Shown here: positions 8,825-18,174 of the stretch, piece by piece
Position numbering within the stretch: the first letter of the stretch is position 1
Layout: each line of letters opens with the position of its first letter
Origin: JAIVJZ01 sp035645695
GTDB lineage: Bacteria; Acidobacteriota; Blastocatellia; Pyrinomonadales; Pyrinomonadaceae
NCBI GenBank assembly: GCA_035645695.1
Contig: DASQMC010000012.1
Location: 38,439-102,438 of the forward strand
Direction of reading: 5' to 3'
Length of the DNA: 64,000 bases
Notes under the pieces: generated by a model
The model's database searches: none
What the model was told of the DNA's origin: nothing
The model's input: only the letters and a program-made list of their open reading frames with translations
Position numbers and translations under genes: made by a program

Positions 8825-9286
8825 ATGCGTGAAGAAGTCGAGAGCGAAAGAGTGGAAATCAGACCGGCAAGGTCGAGTAACGTGATGCGGCGCGTCAGCA
8901 TCTATGCCGCGCTCATGCTCATCGCCTTTCTCGCCGGCTTCGTACCGATGTGGCTCAAGGCGCGCGAGAGCGGCAACAAACTCGCGGCGGTGGAACGCAC
9001 GCTCAGTTCCGTGCGCCTGCAAAACGCCATCGCCGCCGCGTCGCTCGATGCCGGGAGGGGCGATTATGAACCGGCGCGACAGGCGACGAGCCAGTTCTAC
9101 ACCTCGCTGCGCGCGGACATCGACCGGGGCGACGATTCAAGTTTCACGCCCGCGCAGAGAGAGGCCGCGCAAGCCTTGTTCGCCGGGCGCGACGAGATCA
9201 TCACGCTGCTCGCGCGCGGCGACCCGGCCGCCGCGAATCGCCTGTCCGACGTGTATGCCTCATTCCGCAAGATCGTGAACGGCTGA
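8825..9286 (+). CDS. Small membrane-anchored protein, unknown
   Basis: I do not recognise a family. The 153-aa product has a short charged N-terminus (about 20 residues, cytoplasmic), one transmembrane helix (ISIYAALMLIAFLAGFVPMW region, about residues 23-45) and a helical, Ala/Arg-rich domain of about 105 residues outside. That domain looks like a two- or three-helix bundle. The start at 8825 is set by AAGGAG at 8811-8816, eight bases upstream; the longer open frame from 8744 lacks any ribosome-binding site. It stands alone between glnA and a convergent DNA glycosylase. Confidence 0.7.
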   Translation: MREEVESERVEIRPARSSNVMRRVSIYAALMLIAFLAGFVPMWLKARESGNKLAAVERTLSSVRLQNAIAAASLDAGRGDYEPARQATSQFYTSLRADIDRGDDSSFTPAQREAAQALFAGRDEIITLLARGDPAAANRLSDVYASFRKIVNG

Positions 9287-9441
9287 AACAATTCTCACGC
9301 TGCCGCGCACGTCCAAAAAGTATATCAAGGACGTTCATGTCCGGCCTCCATCCTTAGCCTCCGAGGGCAAACAATTGGTGTTGCGTGAGCGCGAACATCA
9401 TCCCGGCCGAGATCGCCGGAGTCGCCGGCAGTAGTTCGCCC

Positions 9442-10122
9442 TCATGGGACGACGTTTGCCCGCCGGTTCAAATAGTAGTTCCACAACAGCCGCGCAGCGA
9501 CCGCCCGCCACGGTCGCCATTCTTCGGCGATGGTCGCGAGATTGGCGGGCGCGGGACGCGACGGGAGGCGTCGCACCTCCTGCAATGCCACGGCGAGAGC
9601 GAGGTCTCCGGCAGGCCAAGCGTCCGGCCTGCGCAGCGACATCAGGAGATAGATGTCCGCCGTCCATGCGCCGATCCCTTTCACGCGCGTTAACTCCGCC
9701 TTCACTTCCGCGTCGCCCAGACGGCCGAAAGATTCGAGGTTCAGACGGCCTTCGATTACGGCTTGTGCCAGATGCCGCCCGTAGAGAGTCTTCTGGCGGC
9801 TGAAGCCCGCGCCTTTGAGTTCGGCGTCGCCGAGCGCGAGGAAACGCTCCGGCGTGAGCGGCGAGGCTAAAGACAGGAGGCGCGTGAAGGCGACTCTGGC
9901 CGAAGCGAGCGACACCTGTTGTTCTAAAATGATGTGAACCAGCGTCGGGAAGCCCGGCTCGCGAAACCACTCCGGCGGCGTGCCGAACTCCGAGAATAGC
10001 CGCGCGAGGTCCGGGTCGCGCCCGGCCAGATAACGCAGCCCTTCGGCATAAGACTTCGAGTCTAAAATTTTCGGCTTGAGTTTTGAGCGCAACGCGTCGG
10101 CCTCGTCTTTACTCGTCGGCAT
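9442..10122 (-). CDS. DNA-3-methyladenine glycosylase II-like (HhH-GPD) protein
   Basis: Base-excision repair glycosylase of the AlkA type that removes alkylated bases from DNA; 226 aa. The core shows EQQVSLASARVAF, the helix-hairpin-helix LTRVKGIGAWTADI (about residues 149-162) and the catalytic aspartate in WPAGDLAL about 20 residues later. There is no FeS-cluster cysteine motif, which separates it from endonuclease III and MutY. It lacks the extra N-terminal domain of E. coli AlkA and is closer to the short bacterial forms. A truncated DinB gene lies immediately upstream. Confidence 0.88.
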   Translation of the reverse strand: MPTSKDEADALRSKLKPKILDSKSYAEGLRYLAGRDPDLARLFSEFGTPPEWFREPGFPTLVHIILEQQVSLASARVAFTRLLSLASPLTPERFLALGDAELKGAGFSRQKTLYGRHLAQAVIEGRLNLESFGRLGDAEVKAELTRVKGIGAWTADIYLLMSLRRPDAWPAGDLALAVALQEVRRLPSRPAPANLATIAEEWRPWRAVAARLLWNYYLNRRANVVP

Positions 10123-10147
10123 CGCCTGCGCGCACCGGCCTTAGTCT

Positions 10148-10351
10148 TCACGCGACAGCCCTTACTTCATCAGTGAAATTTGGCTGCCGTGACAGTAAGG
10201 TCGTGCTGCGCGACGGCCGTGCAGCGTCACATAACAAGAGACGCCGCTCGACCGCCACGCCTTCGAGCGTTTCGAGCAGGGAGCGGCCGCACCACGCGTC
10301 GCGATAGAAGGCGCGCTGTAGTCGATCTGCGAGCCGTTCGATCTCCGTCAC
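10148..10351 (-). pseudogene. Truncated DinB/YfiT-like four-helix protein
   Basis: The GTG start at 10351 follows the TGA stop of the preceding membrane-protein gene by one base (TGAGTG), so translation would be coupled. The first about 33 residues (ERLADRLQRAFYRDAW...SLLETLEGV) match the first helix of DinB-family metal-dependent proteins, which are normally about 160 aa. The rest does not, and the frame ends after 67 residues just ahead of the glycosylase gene. I read this as a gene that lost its 3' two thirds. Confidence 0.6.
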
Positions 10352-10900
10352 TCAAGTCCTCCCCGACGGGCGCACGCCCTGTTTCTCTTCGACGGTCTGA
10401 TCTTCGCTCTTGGCGTCTTCCATCGCCTCCGGTTCCAATTCTTCCGCGCTCTTGTTCAATTTAACGAACACGCCCCATGCCGCCAGCAGCGCGGCGGCCG
10501 CGACGGCGATCCCGGCGGCCTGCGGCAAGTGCGCCGGATCATCATGGAGGAACTGGAAGACCGCCACCAGCGACTCGATAGACAACGACACGATGACGAC
10601 CACCATGAACCGCGACAGGAAACGGCGCACGCGCGTCGGCGCGCTCATCTGCGCCCCGCGCTGCACCTCCTCTTCGAGTATAGTTTGTCCCAGTTCGAGC
10701 GCGGCGACCGCGATGGTCAACAGCCCCACGCACTCAAGCACCGCATTGAAACGCTCCCTCAGCGGCAGAGCCGAACCGGGGTTGATCCCGTGCCACAACT
10801 CCATCCCCGCAAACACCACGAGCGACACGCCGCAGCACAGGAACAAAAAGATCACCGCCACATACCCGGCCTCAAATATTCTCCGAATGATTTTCAACAC
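10352..10900 (-). CDS. Four-helix integral membrane protein, unknown
   Basis: About 182 aa from the GTG at 10900, which has a weak AGAAGGGG ahead of it; an in-frame TTG at 10939 is an alternative. Four hydrophobic helices are visible: YVAVIFLFLCCGVSLVVFAG, a pair around ECVGLLTIAVAALELGQTIL and FMVVVIVSLSIESLVAVF, and a fourth AAGIAVAAAALLAAWGVFV. The tail is acidic and ends Lys/Glu/Arg-rich. The layout is like the PsiE family (phosphate-starvation-inducible membrane protein), but I cannot confirm that. It is followed directly by the DinB fragment. Confidence 0.7.
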   Translation of the reverse strand: MLKIIRRIFEAGYVAVIFLFLCCGVSLVVFAGMELWHGINPGSALPLRERFNAVLECVGLLTIAVAALELGQTILEEEVQRGAQMSAPTRVRRFLSRFMVVVIVSLSIESLVAVFQFLHDDPAHLPQAAGIAVAAAALLAAWGVFVKLNKSAEELEPEAMEDAKSEDQTVEEKQGVRPSGRT

Positions 10901-10989
10901 GCACCCCTTCTCGCCCCGCGGACGCCTCAACTCTTGCAAATGAAGGCGCGCCCCGAACGGAACGCGCCTTCAGCTTCAATCTTCACTCC

Positions 10990-11228
10990 CTAAAAGTAGT
11001 AATCACGGAGCGACCCCTCAAATCTGCCCTCGCGCAGGCAACACTTCTTGAAACCTACGCCCTGAGCCGCACGGACACAGATCATTTCTCCCCAGCTTCT
11101 CCACCAACTCCTTCTCGCCTCGCACCATTCTTTGCCCGCGCTTCACACGCGTCTCGGACGGGAATCCTCTACGTCGTTTGCTCGAACGCTCAAAAGCAAT
11201 ACGTTTCCTCGTGCCTGTTGCTTCTCAT
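10990..11228 (-). pseudogene. SEC-C zinc-motif small protein, frameshifted
   Basis: An ATG at 11228 has a very strong GGAGGAGG eight bases upstream, but its frame stops after 12 residues. One frame over, an uninterrupted stretch encodes a Lys/Arg-rich segment leading to GRNDLCPCGSGRRF, which is the start of a SEC-C motif (CxCx8CC/H). The closing KKCCLREG is in a third frame, reached by removing one base near 11050, and runs to TAG at 10990-10992. Two single-base shifts therefore restore a protein of about 78 aa. It is either a decayed gene or two sequencing errors. SEC-C domains bind zinc and occur at the SecA C-terminus and in small stand-alone proteins. Confidence 0.6.
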
Positions 11229-11393
11229 GATCGTGTCCTCCTCCAGCAAATTATCCGTAAACCGCTTTCGCGGACGGGCAAGTATAGCAGACGAAAAAGT
11301 GTGCAGGGCGAACAACTATTCAAACGCCACGCGCCGCCGTCAGCCGCGTGCTGCTAAGCAACGCGCCGCGCTTCGCGTTACAATCAATGCGCC

Positions 11394-14300
11394 TTGCGTA
11401 AGTTTGACGAAAAGATCGAATCGCTCGTGCGCGGCTTGCCGGATGCGGAAGGCGCGCGCATGTTTTACGAACGTCTCGCGGCGGACGATGCCCGCGCGGC
11501 GCAGAAACTCGTGCGCGACGACGCGCTGCTCTCCGACGCGCTCGCGCTCGCGGCGTGGAGCCCGCTGCTCGCGACGACGCTCGCGCAGAATCCCGATTAT
11601 TTGAATTGGCTGGCGCGCGAACGCGCCGACACGCACGTTAGGACGGCGGAGGAGTTGGGCGAGTCTTTGGCGCGCTTCGGCCTGACGCATTCGCAGGTCG
11701 AACCGCAGGTCTTGCTGGCTCGTTTCCGGCGGCGCGAGTTGCTGCGCATCTACCTGCACGACCTGCGCCGCACAAACTCCATCGTCGAGACGACGGAAGA
11801 ACTCTCGAACCTCGCGGACGCCGTGCTCGCCTACGCGCTCAACCTCGCCCGGCAGGAATTGGACAACCGCTACGGCGCGCCGCTCTGCACGGACGAGCGC
11901 GGGCGCAAGACGACCGCCAGTTTCTGCGTCGTCGCGCTCGGCAAACTCGGCTCGCGCGAACTCAACTACGCCTCCGACATAGACCTCCTCTTTCTCTATT
12001 CCGACGACGGCGAAACGTCGGGCGCGGGCGAGCGCGGACAGACGACCAACCGCGAATACTTCAACCGCCTCGCCGAACTGACGACGCGCATCGTCGGCCG
12101 GCAGACGGGCGAGGGCGCGGCCTATCGCGTGGACTTGCGCCTGCGCCCGCACGGCCGCGACGGCGCGCTCAGTTGTTCGCTCGCAGGGGCTTTGCGTTAT
12201 TACCGCGCGCAGGCGCAGGCGTGGGAACTGCAAACGCTGATCAGATCGCGCGCCGCCGCCGGGACGCCCTCGCTCTACGCGCGCTTCGCCGAAGAGGTGC
12301 GCGAGCGCGTGTATACGCACGCCGCGTCGGTCGAAGCGGCGCTCGGAAACGTGCGCCTCGCCAAGCAGAAGATCGACCGTCAGCACTCCGGCGATGCGCG
12401 CGGCTTCAACGTCAAACTCGGTCGCGGCGGCATCCGCGAGATCGAGTTCATCGCGCAAGCCCTCCAACTCGCGCACGGCGCAGAGGACTTCTGGCTGCAC
12501 GCGCCCCACACGCTCATCAGCCTCGGCCGCCTCGCCGACCGCCGCCTCATCAGCGAGCGCGAGCGCGCCGAACTCTCCGATGCCTATGCCTTTCTGCGCA
12601 TGCTCGAACACCGGCTGCAAATGGAGCACGGCCTGCAAACACATTCCGTACCCGGCGAAGAGGGGCGGCGCACGCTCGTCGCGCGGCGGATGAATTTCAA
12701 CGGGCAGGACGCGCTCGCCGAATTCAACCGCGCGCTCGAACTACACACGACGCGCGTTCGCGCCGCCTATGAACGCGTCTTCGGTGATCGCCCTGTCGCC
12801 GCGCCGCACGCGGCGATAGCGACCGGCGAAGCAACGACGGGCGGCGCGACGTTTGAAGCGGCGACGACGGGCAACACGACGTTTGAAGCGACGACGATGG
12901 GCAACACGACGTTTGAAGCGACGACGGGCGGCGCAATGTTTGAAGTAGATACGATGGGCGGCGCAATGTTTGAAGCGACAACGAGCGAGAGCGAAAATGA
13001 TGCGCCCGCGACGAGACAGTCCAACGCCGACTGCGAAGCGCAGGAGTCAGTCGCCGCCGTTGAAGCGGAGGAACCCGCCGTCGCCGTCGAAGCCGCGACC
13101 CGCTTCGATGCGAGCCTTTCCGCCACGCCGTTTAGCGAGCCGCATCTCGAAGCCGCGACGGGCGCGCACGCCGATGCCGTCGCGACACTGGCCGCCGCGC
13201 AAGTCTTCGCGCCCCGTCTCATTCCGGGTAGCGGCACTGTCAACGGGCGCGCGCGCGAGCCGGAGCCGGCCGCGACGAGGCGCATCGCGCGTCTTCTCAA
13301 CGAAGCGGCGCACGATTCGCTCAACGCCCGGCGTGCGCTCTCTTACGTCGCTCGCGTTGCCGCCTCGCTCGACAAGTCGAGCACGAACGTCGAACTCTCG
13401 GACGAAAGTTTGCGCGCACTCGTGCGCCTGTGCGGCGCGTCGGAATACTTCGGCGAGATGATCGCGGGCAACCCGGCGTTGATCCCCGCGCTCGTCGCGC
13501 GCGGAGAAGACGCAGGGCGCGATTACCGCGCGCTGCTGCGCCGCGAGATCGACCGCGAGTCCAGTTTTCGCTCGGAGTTAGTGGCGTTGCGCCGCGCTTG
13601 GGCGCAACTGCTGGTCGAGACGTGCGCGCGCGATGTGAGGGGCGAACTTCCGCACGCCGAATCAAATCGACTGCAAACCGAACTCGCCACGGCGAGCATC
13701 AACGCCGCCCTCTTCATCGCGCGCCGCGAGATGGTGAGGCGTTACGGTAATCTCGCGGCGGGGCCGCGTCTCTCCGTCCTCGCGCTCGGACGCCTCGCGA
13801 GCGGCGGCATGGATTACGGTTCCGATCTAGACCTCGTGGTCGTCTATGACGCCGAAGTGGTTTCGCCCGTCGGCGCGCTCACGCGCGAAGAGGCTTACAC
13901 GCGCCTCGTAGAGTTGATGGTCTCGGCCTTGTCGAGCCTGACGCGCGCTGGTTATGTCTACCGCGTTGACCTGCGCCTGCGTCCCGACGGGAAAAACGGC
14001 GCGCTCGTTCGCAGCGCGGCATCGTTCGTCGAATACCTGCGCGCGCGCACGAACATCTGGGAGTGGCTGGCTTACGTGAAACTCCGCGCGGTCGGCGGCG
14101 ACCTCGAACTCGGGCGCGTCGCGGAGCACGATGCCCGCCGCGCGATCCACGAAGCGGCGCGCGCCTGCGATAGCGAAGAGTTGCGGCAAGAGACACGCCG
14201 CGTGCGCGAGCGTCTGGAACGCGAACGCGGCACGGGGCAGGGCGCGACGCGCGGCGCGCTCGACATCAAGTTCGGCGCGGGCGGCATGCTCGACGTGTAC

Positions 14301-14642
14301 TTCGCCACGCGCTACCTGCAACTGCGCGACGACGTGCGGGACGCCGGCACAGATCGTTCGACCCGCACGACGCTCGCGCGCCTCCGCGAAGCCGGCTCGC
14401 TCGACGCCGAAACTTACCGGAATCTCTCGGAAGGCTACACGCTCCTGCGCACGCTCGACCATCACCTGCGGCTCATCGCCGGGCGTTCGTCGCGCCTGCC
14501 CTCCGCGCCCGATCATCCTGTCTTCAGAGACCTCGCGCGCTCGGTCGGGCATGAATCGGCCGCCGCGCTCACGGAAACGCTGCGCGCCCGCATGGCCGAT
14601 ATTCGCGCGGCCTACGACCGCATCACATCCCGTCAGGATTGA
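11394..14642 (+). CDS. glnE: Bifunctional glutamine synthetase adenylyltransferase/deadenylase
   Basis: Adds AMP to, and removes it from, the glutamine synthetase tyrosine. At 1082 aa it is longer than the usual about 950-1000. Two nucleotidyltransferase cores are visible: GKLGSRELNYASDIDLLFLY in the N-terminal (adenylyl-removing) half and GRLASGGMDYGSDLDLVVVY in the C-terminal (adenylylating) half. Each is followed by its helical domain (GRGGIREIEFIAQ and KFGAGGMLDVYF). The linker between the halves, about residues 479-610, is a low-complexity insert with a short tandem repeat. No ATG exists in frame: TTG at 11394 is the best start, and the frame is closed by a stop at 11355. GlnA Tyr402 is the expected target. 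Confidence 0.94.
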   Translation: MRKFDEKIESLVRGLPDAEGARMFYERLAADDARAAQKLVRDDALLSDALALAAWSPLLATTLAQNPDYLNWLARERADTHVRTAEELGESLARFGLTHSQVEPQVLLARFRRRELLRIYLHDLRRTNSIVETTEELSNLADAVLAYALNLARQELDNRYGAPLCTDERGRKTTASFCVVALGKLGSRELNYASDIDLLFLYSDDGETSGAGERGQTTNREYFNRLAELTTRIVGRQTGEGAAYRVDLRLRPHGRDGALSCSLAGALRYYRAQAQAWELQTLIRSRAAAGTPSLYARFAEEVRERVYTHAASVEAALGNVRLAKQKIDRQHSGDARGFNVKLGRGGIREIEFIAQALQLAHGAEDFWLHAPHTLISLGRLADRRLISERERAELSDAYAFLRMLEHRLQMEHGLQTHSVPGEEGRRTLVARRMNFNGQDALAEFNRALELHTTRVRAAYERVFGDRPVAAPHAAIATGEATTGGATFEAATTGNTTFEATTMGNTTFEATTGGAMFEVDTMGGAMFEATTSESENDAPATRQSNADCEAQESVAAVEAEEPAVAVEAATRFDASLSATPFSEPHLEAATGAHADAVATLAAAQVFAPRLIPGSGTVNGRAREPEPAATRRIARLLNEAAHDSLNARRALSYVARVAASLDKSSTNVELSDESLRALVRLCGASEYFGEMIAGNPALIPALVARGEDAGRDYRALLRREIDRESSFRSELVALRRAWAQLLVETCARDVRGELPHAESNRLQTELATASINAALFIARREMVRRYGNLAAGPRLSVLALGRLASGGMDYGSDLDLVVVYDAEVVSPVGALTREEAYTRLVELMVSALSSLTRAGYVYRVDLRLRPDGKNGALVRSAASFVEYLRARTNIWEWLAYVKLRAVGGDLELGRVAEHDARRAIHEAARACDSEELRQETRRVRERLERERGTGQGATRGALDIKFGAGGMLDVYFATRYLQLRDDVRDAGTDRSTRTTLARLREAGSLDAETYRNLSEGYTLLRTLDHHLRLIAGRSSRLPSAPDHPVFRDLARSVGHESAAALTETLRARMADIRAAYDRITSRQD
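12828..12980 (+). repeat. In-frame 27/30-bp tandem repeat inside glnE
   Basis: Five units, each ending in TTTGAA at 12852, 12882, 12912, 12939 and 12969, spaced 30, 30, 27 and 30 bases. They encode TTGGATFEA-like decapeptides in the linker between the two catalytic halves. The spacing keeps the reading frame. Confidence 0.9.
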
Positions 14643-14697
14643 CGCCCGCGCGCCGCCGTCCCGCATATTTCACAGCGATGCCCTATCCGATGAGACT

Positions 14698-14795
14698 CTC
14701 TGTGCCCCCTGCGGTGTTCTCTGTGTCTGCGGTGGTGAATGCTTGCTCATAGTCATTCACCACAGAGACACAGAGGACACAGAGGAGGCACAGAG
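14698..14795. repeat. Palindrome of the CACAGAGGA family after glnE
   Basis: Arms 14698-14740 and 14754-14795 pair over about 42 bases with several mismatches. The words (CACAGAGGA, CACAGAGA) recur every 8-9 bases, not every 7, and lack stop triplets. A second, better-paired copy lies at 26609-26709, so this is a separate family from the heptad elements. Confidence 0.85.
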
Positions 14796-14835
14796 AAAAT
14801 TACAAGTGCGAGCCGGTATGATTCACGCCCCGGCG

Positions 14836-15036
14836 TCATGCCTCGCGTGGCGCGCCGCCCGTCTCTTCGTGCCAGCAGCGCACGCACCAGAGATGCAGCG
14901 CGGCGCGTTCTTCGATTGAGAGGGCGGCGGCAGACGGCAGGCGGCGCACCACCTCGCGTTCTTCGTCGGCGAGTTCGTCCCATGCGCGCAGCCGTGCGGC
15001 ATCGCAGCGCGGGCATCCGGTTTCGGCAGTTGTCAT
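14836..15036 (-). CDS. Small four-cysteine (zinc-ribbon-like) protein
   Basis: A 66-aa protein with CPRC at residues 8-11 and CVRC at 51-54, spaced by a charged helical region, which is the pattern of a small zinc-binding protein. No family name is recognised. The ATG at 15036 puts the first CxxC close to the N-terminus; an in-frame TTG 18 bases upstream is possible. It is divergent from the carboxypeptidase gene that begins at 15134, so the two share the intervening 97 bases for their promoters. Confidence 0.65.
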   Translation of the reverse strand: MTTAETGCPRCDAARLRAWDELADEEREVVRRLPSAAALSIEERAALHLWCVRCWHEETGGAPREA

Positions 15037-15133
15037 ATGCGATGTTGCTTTCAATTTGAGTGTCGCGACGATGACAGGGTAATATCGTCGCCGTCTTTAT
15101 CATAATCTTCGCGAACAGAAAGCTGCCTGACAA

Positions 15134-18088
15134 ATGATCCAGAACGGTCGCGCCCGCGCTCTCCTTCTGCCCGCCGCTCTCGTCGTCCTCTCGCTCTTCA
15201 ACCACGCGCCCGCGCAACGCGACGACTCGCGTTTCGACTTCTACGCGCGCGGCCCCTACCGCGAGAACGTGCCGCGTCCCCAATCGACGACGCGCTTCGA
15301 CGTGGGCGACTTCCACACGAACTACGCGACGATGGAACGCGTCATCGAGCGCATCGCCGCCGCCGCGCCCGACCGCGTGCGCGTGACCGACATCGGCGAG
15401 ACGAACGAGCACCGCTCGATGCACCTCGTCGTCATCTCCGCGCCCGAGAATTTGCAGCGGCTCGATCAAATCAAGGCCAACATCGCGCGGCTCGCCGATC
15501 CGCGCACGACGAACGCGGCGGAGGCGGCGCGCATCAGCGCCGAGATGCCCATCATCTCTTTCATGAGCTACACGATTCACGGCAACGAATCGGCGTCGTT
15601 CGAGGCGATGATGCAGGTCGTCTATCAACTGGCCGCGTCGAACGAACCGGCGACGCTCGACATCCTGAAAAACTCCGTCGTCGTCGTCAACGTCTGCTCG
15701 AACCCCGACGGCCACGAGCGTTTCGTCACCTGGTACAACTCCTTCGGCACGGGCAACGCGGACCCGCTGGCGAGCGAGCACCGCGAGCCGTGGTCAGTCT
15801 GGGGACGCGGGAATCACTACCGCTTCGATCTCAACCGCGACAACCTCGCCTCAACGCAGGCGGAGACGCGCAACCTACAGCGCGCCTACCTCGACTGGAA
15901 CCCGCAAATCTTCGTGGATCATCACGGCCAGCCCTCGCAGTATTTCTTTCCCCCGGCGGCGCTCCCCGTGAACCCGAATCTGCCTCCCGCACAGACCTCG
16001 CGCTGGCTCACGGAGTTCGGCCGCGCCAACGCCGCGCAGTTCGACGCGCGCAACTGGGATTATTACGTCCGCGACGTGTTCGATCTCTTCGGCCCCTTCT
16101 TCTGGGACTCGTGGCCTGCCCTGAACGGCGCGACCGGCATGACTTACGAAACGGATGGCGGCGGCACGAAAGGCTACGCATGGCGACGCGACGACGACAC
16201 CATCGTCACACTGCGCTCGGCCATCGCCAAGCACTTCGTCGCCTCGCTCACGACGCTTGAGACGGCGGCGCGTAACCGCGAAGCGCGCCTGAAAGATTTC
16301 TACGAGTTCAAACAGAGCGCGATTGAAGAGGGGCGGCGCGAGGCGATGCGGCGCATCGTCATCGTACCGGGGCGCGACCCGGCACGCGCGGCCGATCTGA
16401 TTGACGTGCTGTTGCGCGCCGGGATCGAAGTGAACGTGGCGGGCGAGAGTTTCCGTTCGACGAACGCGCGCGCCTACACGGGCGGCGCGGCGGCGGGCGG
16501 GGCGCGCACGTTTCCGGGCGGCTCTTATGTGGTTGAACTCGCGCAGCCGCAGAAGCGTCTCGCGAAGGCTCTGCTCGAACCGGACACGCAACTCGACCCC
16601 GTCTTCGTGCGCGATCAACTCGCGCGCCTCGCACGCAACGAGCGGCGCGGGAGCAACGCGGCGAAAGAAGAGTACGGTTTTTACGACGTGACGGCGTGGT
16701 CGCTGCCGCTCGTCTTCGGCGTCGAAGCCTACTGGACGGGCGACGCGCCGAAAGTCGCTATGAATCTCATACGGCCTGAAGTTTCGATGACTGCGCCGTC
16801 CGGCCGGAGCAGGAATATAGAACCCTTCGCCGCGTCGCCCGCGCGCGGCGGCGTTTCGGGACGCGCGGCGGTCGCTTACATCATTCCTTACGAGACGAAC
16901 GGCGCGGCCTCGCTCGCCTATCGTCTGCTGCGCGAGAACTACAAACTCGCCGTCGCCACGCGCACTTTAAACGCGGGCGGGCGCGATTGGCCGCGCGGCA
17001 CCATCGTCGTGCGCGTCTCGCGCAACCCCGACACGCTGCACGAAGCGTTGGCGCGGCTGGCGCGCGAGTCGGGCGTCGAAGTCACGGCCGTCAATTCCGG
17101 TTTCATCGAGACGGGCGACACCAGCATCGGATCGGAAAACGTCGTCTCGTTGAAGCGACCGCGCATCATCGTCGTCGCCGACGAACCCGTCAGCCAGACG
17201 GGTTACGGCGCGATGTGGTGGACGTTCGAGCGTTACGGCGTTGACTTCACGCCGATGACCATCGCGAATCTCAGGCGCGCGAACCTCGATCAATACAACG
17301 TCATCATCATGCCCGACGGGTCGGCGGGCGGTTACATGAGCGCGCTCGGGGCGAGCGGCATCGGCGTGCTGCGCATGTGGGTGCAGCGCGGCGGCACGCT
17401 CGTCTGCATCAAAGGCGCGGCGGTCTTCGCGGCCTTGAAGGATGTGAATTTAACTTCGTCGCGCCTCGTCGGGAGCGACGACGACGAACAGCGCGATCAA
17501 AAGACGCCCGACGAGGACGCCAAAGCGACGGCCACCCCCGCCCCTTCGCCCGCGACGCCGGAAGCCGCGAACGCGCGCGAGGGGGCGGCCACGGCGCGCA
17601 ACCGCCGCCAGGCCGCGCAGACCGCCACCGAGCAGCAGCGCGAGGCGCAGGATCGCAGCGAGAAACTCGAAGGCGCGCCGCCCGACCTGCCGCCCATCGC
17701 ATCGCCCTCGGCCAGACCGGGACGCGTGCCCGAACCCGTCCCCGGCGCGATCTTCCGCGCCACCGTAGACCGCTCGACGCCGCTGACCTACGGCTACGAA
17801 GACCCGCAGCTTCCCGTGCTCGTCGATTCGGCCTACTTCTTCCGCCCGTCGAAAGAAGGCACGAACGCCGTCGTCTTCACGGGCGAGGCGGGTCAAACGC
17901 TGCGCATCGCTGGTTTCATCTGGCCGAACAACACGGAGCGGCTCCTGCGCGGCACGGCGCACGTCATCGAAGAGCCTACGGGTCGCGGCCACGTCGTCCT
18001 CTACGCCGAAGACCCGAACTATCGCGGCTTCTGGCGAGCGACCACGCGGCTTTTCTTCAATTCGTTTCTCTTTCAACCAACTTTTTAG
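15134..18088 (+). CDS. Secreted M14-family zinc carboxypeptidase
   Basis: An exported metallopeptidase of 984 aa. The signal peptide is LLLPAALVVLSLF followed by NHAPAQ. The M14 catalytic domain spans about residues 55-385. Zinc ligands are H149 and E152 in IHGNES and a histidine of VDHHGQ (263 or 264). The catalytic glutamate is E339 in MTYETDGG; NPDGHERF (about 190-197) carries the substrate-binding Asn/Arg region. The C-terminal half includes a glutamine-amidotransferase-like segment and a disordered, Ala/Pro/Glu-rich insert at about 795-855 before a final beta-rich part. This large architecture is common in Acidobacteriota and Bacteroidota. It probably degrades exogenous peptides. Confidence 0.9.
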   Translation: MIQNGRARALLLPAALVVLSLFNHAPAQRDDSRFDFYARGPYRENVPRPQSTTRFDVGDFHTNYATMERVIERIAAAAPDRVRVTDIGETNEHRSMHLVVISAPENLQRLDQIKANIARLADPRTTNAAEAARISAEMPIISFMSYTIHGNESASFEAMMQVVYQLAASNEPATLDILKNSVVVVNVCSNPDGHERFVTWYNSFGTGNADPLASEHREPWSVWGRGNHYRFDLNRDNLASTQAETRNLQRAYLDWNPQIFVDHHGQPSQYFFPPAALPVNPNLPPAQTSRWLTEFGRANAAQFDARNWDYYVRDVFDLFGPFFWDSWPALNGATGMTYETDGGGTKGYAWRRDDDTIVTLRSAIAKHFVASLTTLETAARNREARLKDFYEFKQSAIEEGRREAMRRIVIVPGRDPARAADLIDVLLRAGIEVNVAGESFRSTNARAYTGGAAAGGARTFPGGSYVVELAQPQKRLAKALLEPDTQLDPVFVRDQLARLARNERRGSNAAKEEYGFYDVTAWSLPLVFGVEAYWTGDAPKVAMNLIRPEVSMTAPSGRSRNIEPFAASPARGGVSGRAAVAYIIPYETNGAASLAYRLLRENYKLAVATRTLNAGGRDWPRGTIVVRVSRNPDTLHEALARLARESGVEVTAVNSGFIETGDTSIGSENVVSLKRPRIIVVADEPVSQTGYGAMWWTFERYGVDFTPMTIANLRRANLDQYNVIIMPDGSAGGYMSALGASGIGVLRMWVQRGGTLVCIKGAAVFAALKDVNLTSSRLVGSDDDEQRDQKTPDEDAKATATPAPSPATPEAANAREGAATARNRRQAAQTATEQQREAQDRSEKLEGAPPDLPPIASPSARPGRVPEPVPGAIFRATVDRSTPLTYGYEDPQLPVLVDSAYFFRPSKEGTNAVVFTGEAGQTLRIAGFIWPNNTERLLRGTAHVIEEPTGRGHVVLYAEDPNYRGFWRATTRLFFNSFLFQPTF

Positions 18089-18090
18089 GC

Positions 18091-18161
18091 GAATCGTGAA
18101 TCGTAAATCGTGAATAGAGAAGAATTGTTTTAAACTATTCACGATTTACGATTCACGATTT
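18091..18161. repeat. Heptad palindrome (GAATCGT family)
   Basis: Arms 18091-18117 and 18135-18161 match over 26 of 27 bases. Words are GAATCGT, AAATCGT and GAATAGA. It starts two bases after the carboxypeptidase stop and ends 13 bases before the next start codon, so it fills the gap between two same-strand genes. The family recurs at 33.4 kb. Confidence 0.92.
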
Positions 18162-18174
18162 ACGAGGTTTTATT

